Shown here piece by piece: positions 63,784 through 64,000 of a DNA stretch of 64,000 nt. The notes beneath the pieces were generated by a model. That model did no database searches and had not been told where the DNA came from. It saw only the letters and a program-made list of their open reading frames with translations. The stretch lies in NCBI RefSeq assembly GCF_000224785.1, contig NZ_AGAV01000015.1:124001-188000 (forward strand), given 5' to 3'. Position 1 is the first letter of the stretch. The number at the start of each line of letters is the position of its first letter. This DNA comes from Lentibacillus jeotgali. GTDB taxonomy: Bacteria; Bacillota; Bacilli; Bacillales; Amphibacillaceae. Both the position numbers and the translations under genes were made by a program.

Positions 63784-64000
63784 TAACGTAAACCCCCTCC
63801 TGAATTATGTAACAGAATGTTAATTTTCTGAATTTAAATCTATTAAAAAGCACACTCCTTCCATAAAAATTTATAGAATATTTTTTATGATATAATGATG
63901 CGTTAAGATTGTAAATATTTTGGATGGAATATGACAAAAAACATGATAATAGACCTAGTACTAATACAGGAAATTAGACCTTGAAACAAAAGAAGGTTTC
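63784..64000. other. Upstream region of inhA, no gene seen
   Basis: AT-rich. It holds the inhA ribosome binding site and a TATAAT at about 63891 pointing right, perhaps for a gene beyond the edge. No clear inhA promoter is recognised. Confidence 0.5.

Overview
The window reads as chromosomal DNA of a spore-forming member of the Bacillaceae, most like the halotolerant Virgibacillus/Lentibacillus/Oceanobacillus group. Grounds: genes close to Bacillus subtilis AprX, YpjP, PrkA, YhbH, SpoVR, PhoD, SspH, YoaT and SipW; strong AAGGAGG-type ribosome binding sites; mother-cell-type sporulation promoters; and many acidic proteins. The genus is an inference. I see no rRNA, tRNA, CRISPR or prophage genes. 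The one clear mobile element is an IS256-family copy with a frameshifted transposase.

Layout. 0-8 kb: a GNAT fragment, AprX serine protease, a PBP4-type D,D-peptidase, a macro-domain protein, YpjP-like, TraB-family and endonuclease I genes. 8-11.4 kb: an operon of an AlsS-like ThDP enzyme and an aldehyde dehydrogenase. 11.5-18.8 kb: a split sporulation island, prkA - yhbH - (hypothetical, gdhA on the other strand) - spoVR, with SigE-like promoters seen in front of prkA and spoVR. 18.8-22 kb: a coiled-coil protein, rlmH and mqo; the mqo leader looks like a ribosome-binding-site switch. 22-28 kb: a PQQ-type beta-propeller protein, a membrane protein, the IS256 copy with gene debris on its left, an NADP oxidoreductase, an aldehyde dehydrogenase relic and a long inverted repeat. 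28-37 kb: a permease and carbamoylase pair, a TetR/MMPL/YhgE-like export module and an M20D amidohydrolase. 37-46 kb: a phosphate and Tat region: phoD, brnQ, gntR, tatC, tatA and phoX, with 11-bp-phased Pho boxes before phoD and phoX, followed by a TasA/CalY - broken TasA - SipW matrix locus. 46-64 kb: membrane-protein families (DUF2254, DUF2975, DUF817, two CBO0543-like), a UDG-like protein, DUF3231, a Ca2+/Na+ exchanger, NUDIX, HMG-CoA lyase, an XRE-cupin regulator with an apparent AUA start, a DAACS symporter, a CAP lipoprotein, two SspH spore proteins, an OFA transporter, a methyltransferase stub and an InhA metalloprotease.

Structure not explained by genes. (1) Five intergenic arrays repeat an 8-10 bp core every 20-21 bp (two helical turns) with loosely conserved filler. 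There are three core types, and one type occurs twice 48 kb apart on opposite strands. All lie just downstream of gene 3' ends. One array contains a near-perfect parS sequence. (2) The mqo leader can form either a long-range closing stem or an 8-bp hairpin that hides the mqo ribosome binding site; the two share a strand. (3) The prkA-yhbH spacer has two crossing perfect stems, a pseudoknot topology. (4) The IS256 copy lacks a target duplication, adjoins a truncated reading frame and contains a perfect 44-bp palindrome.
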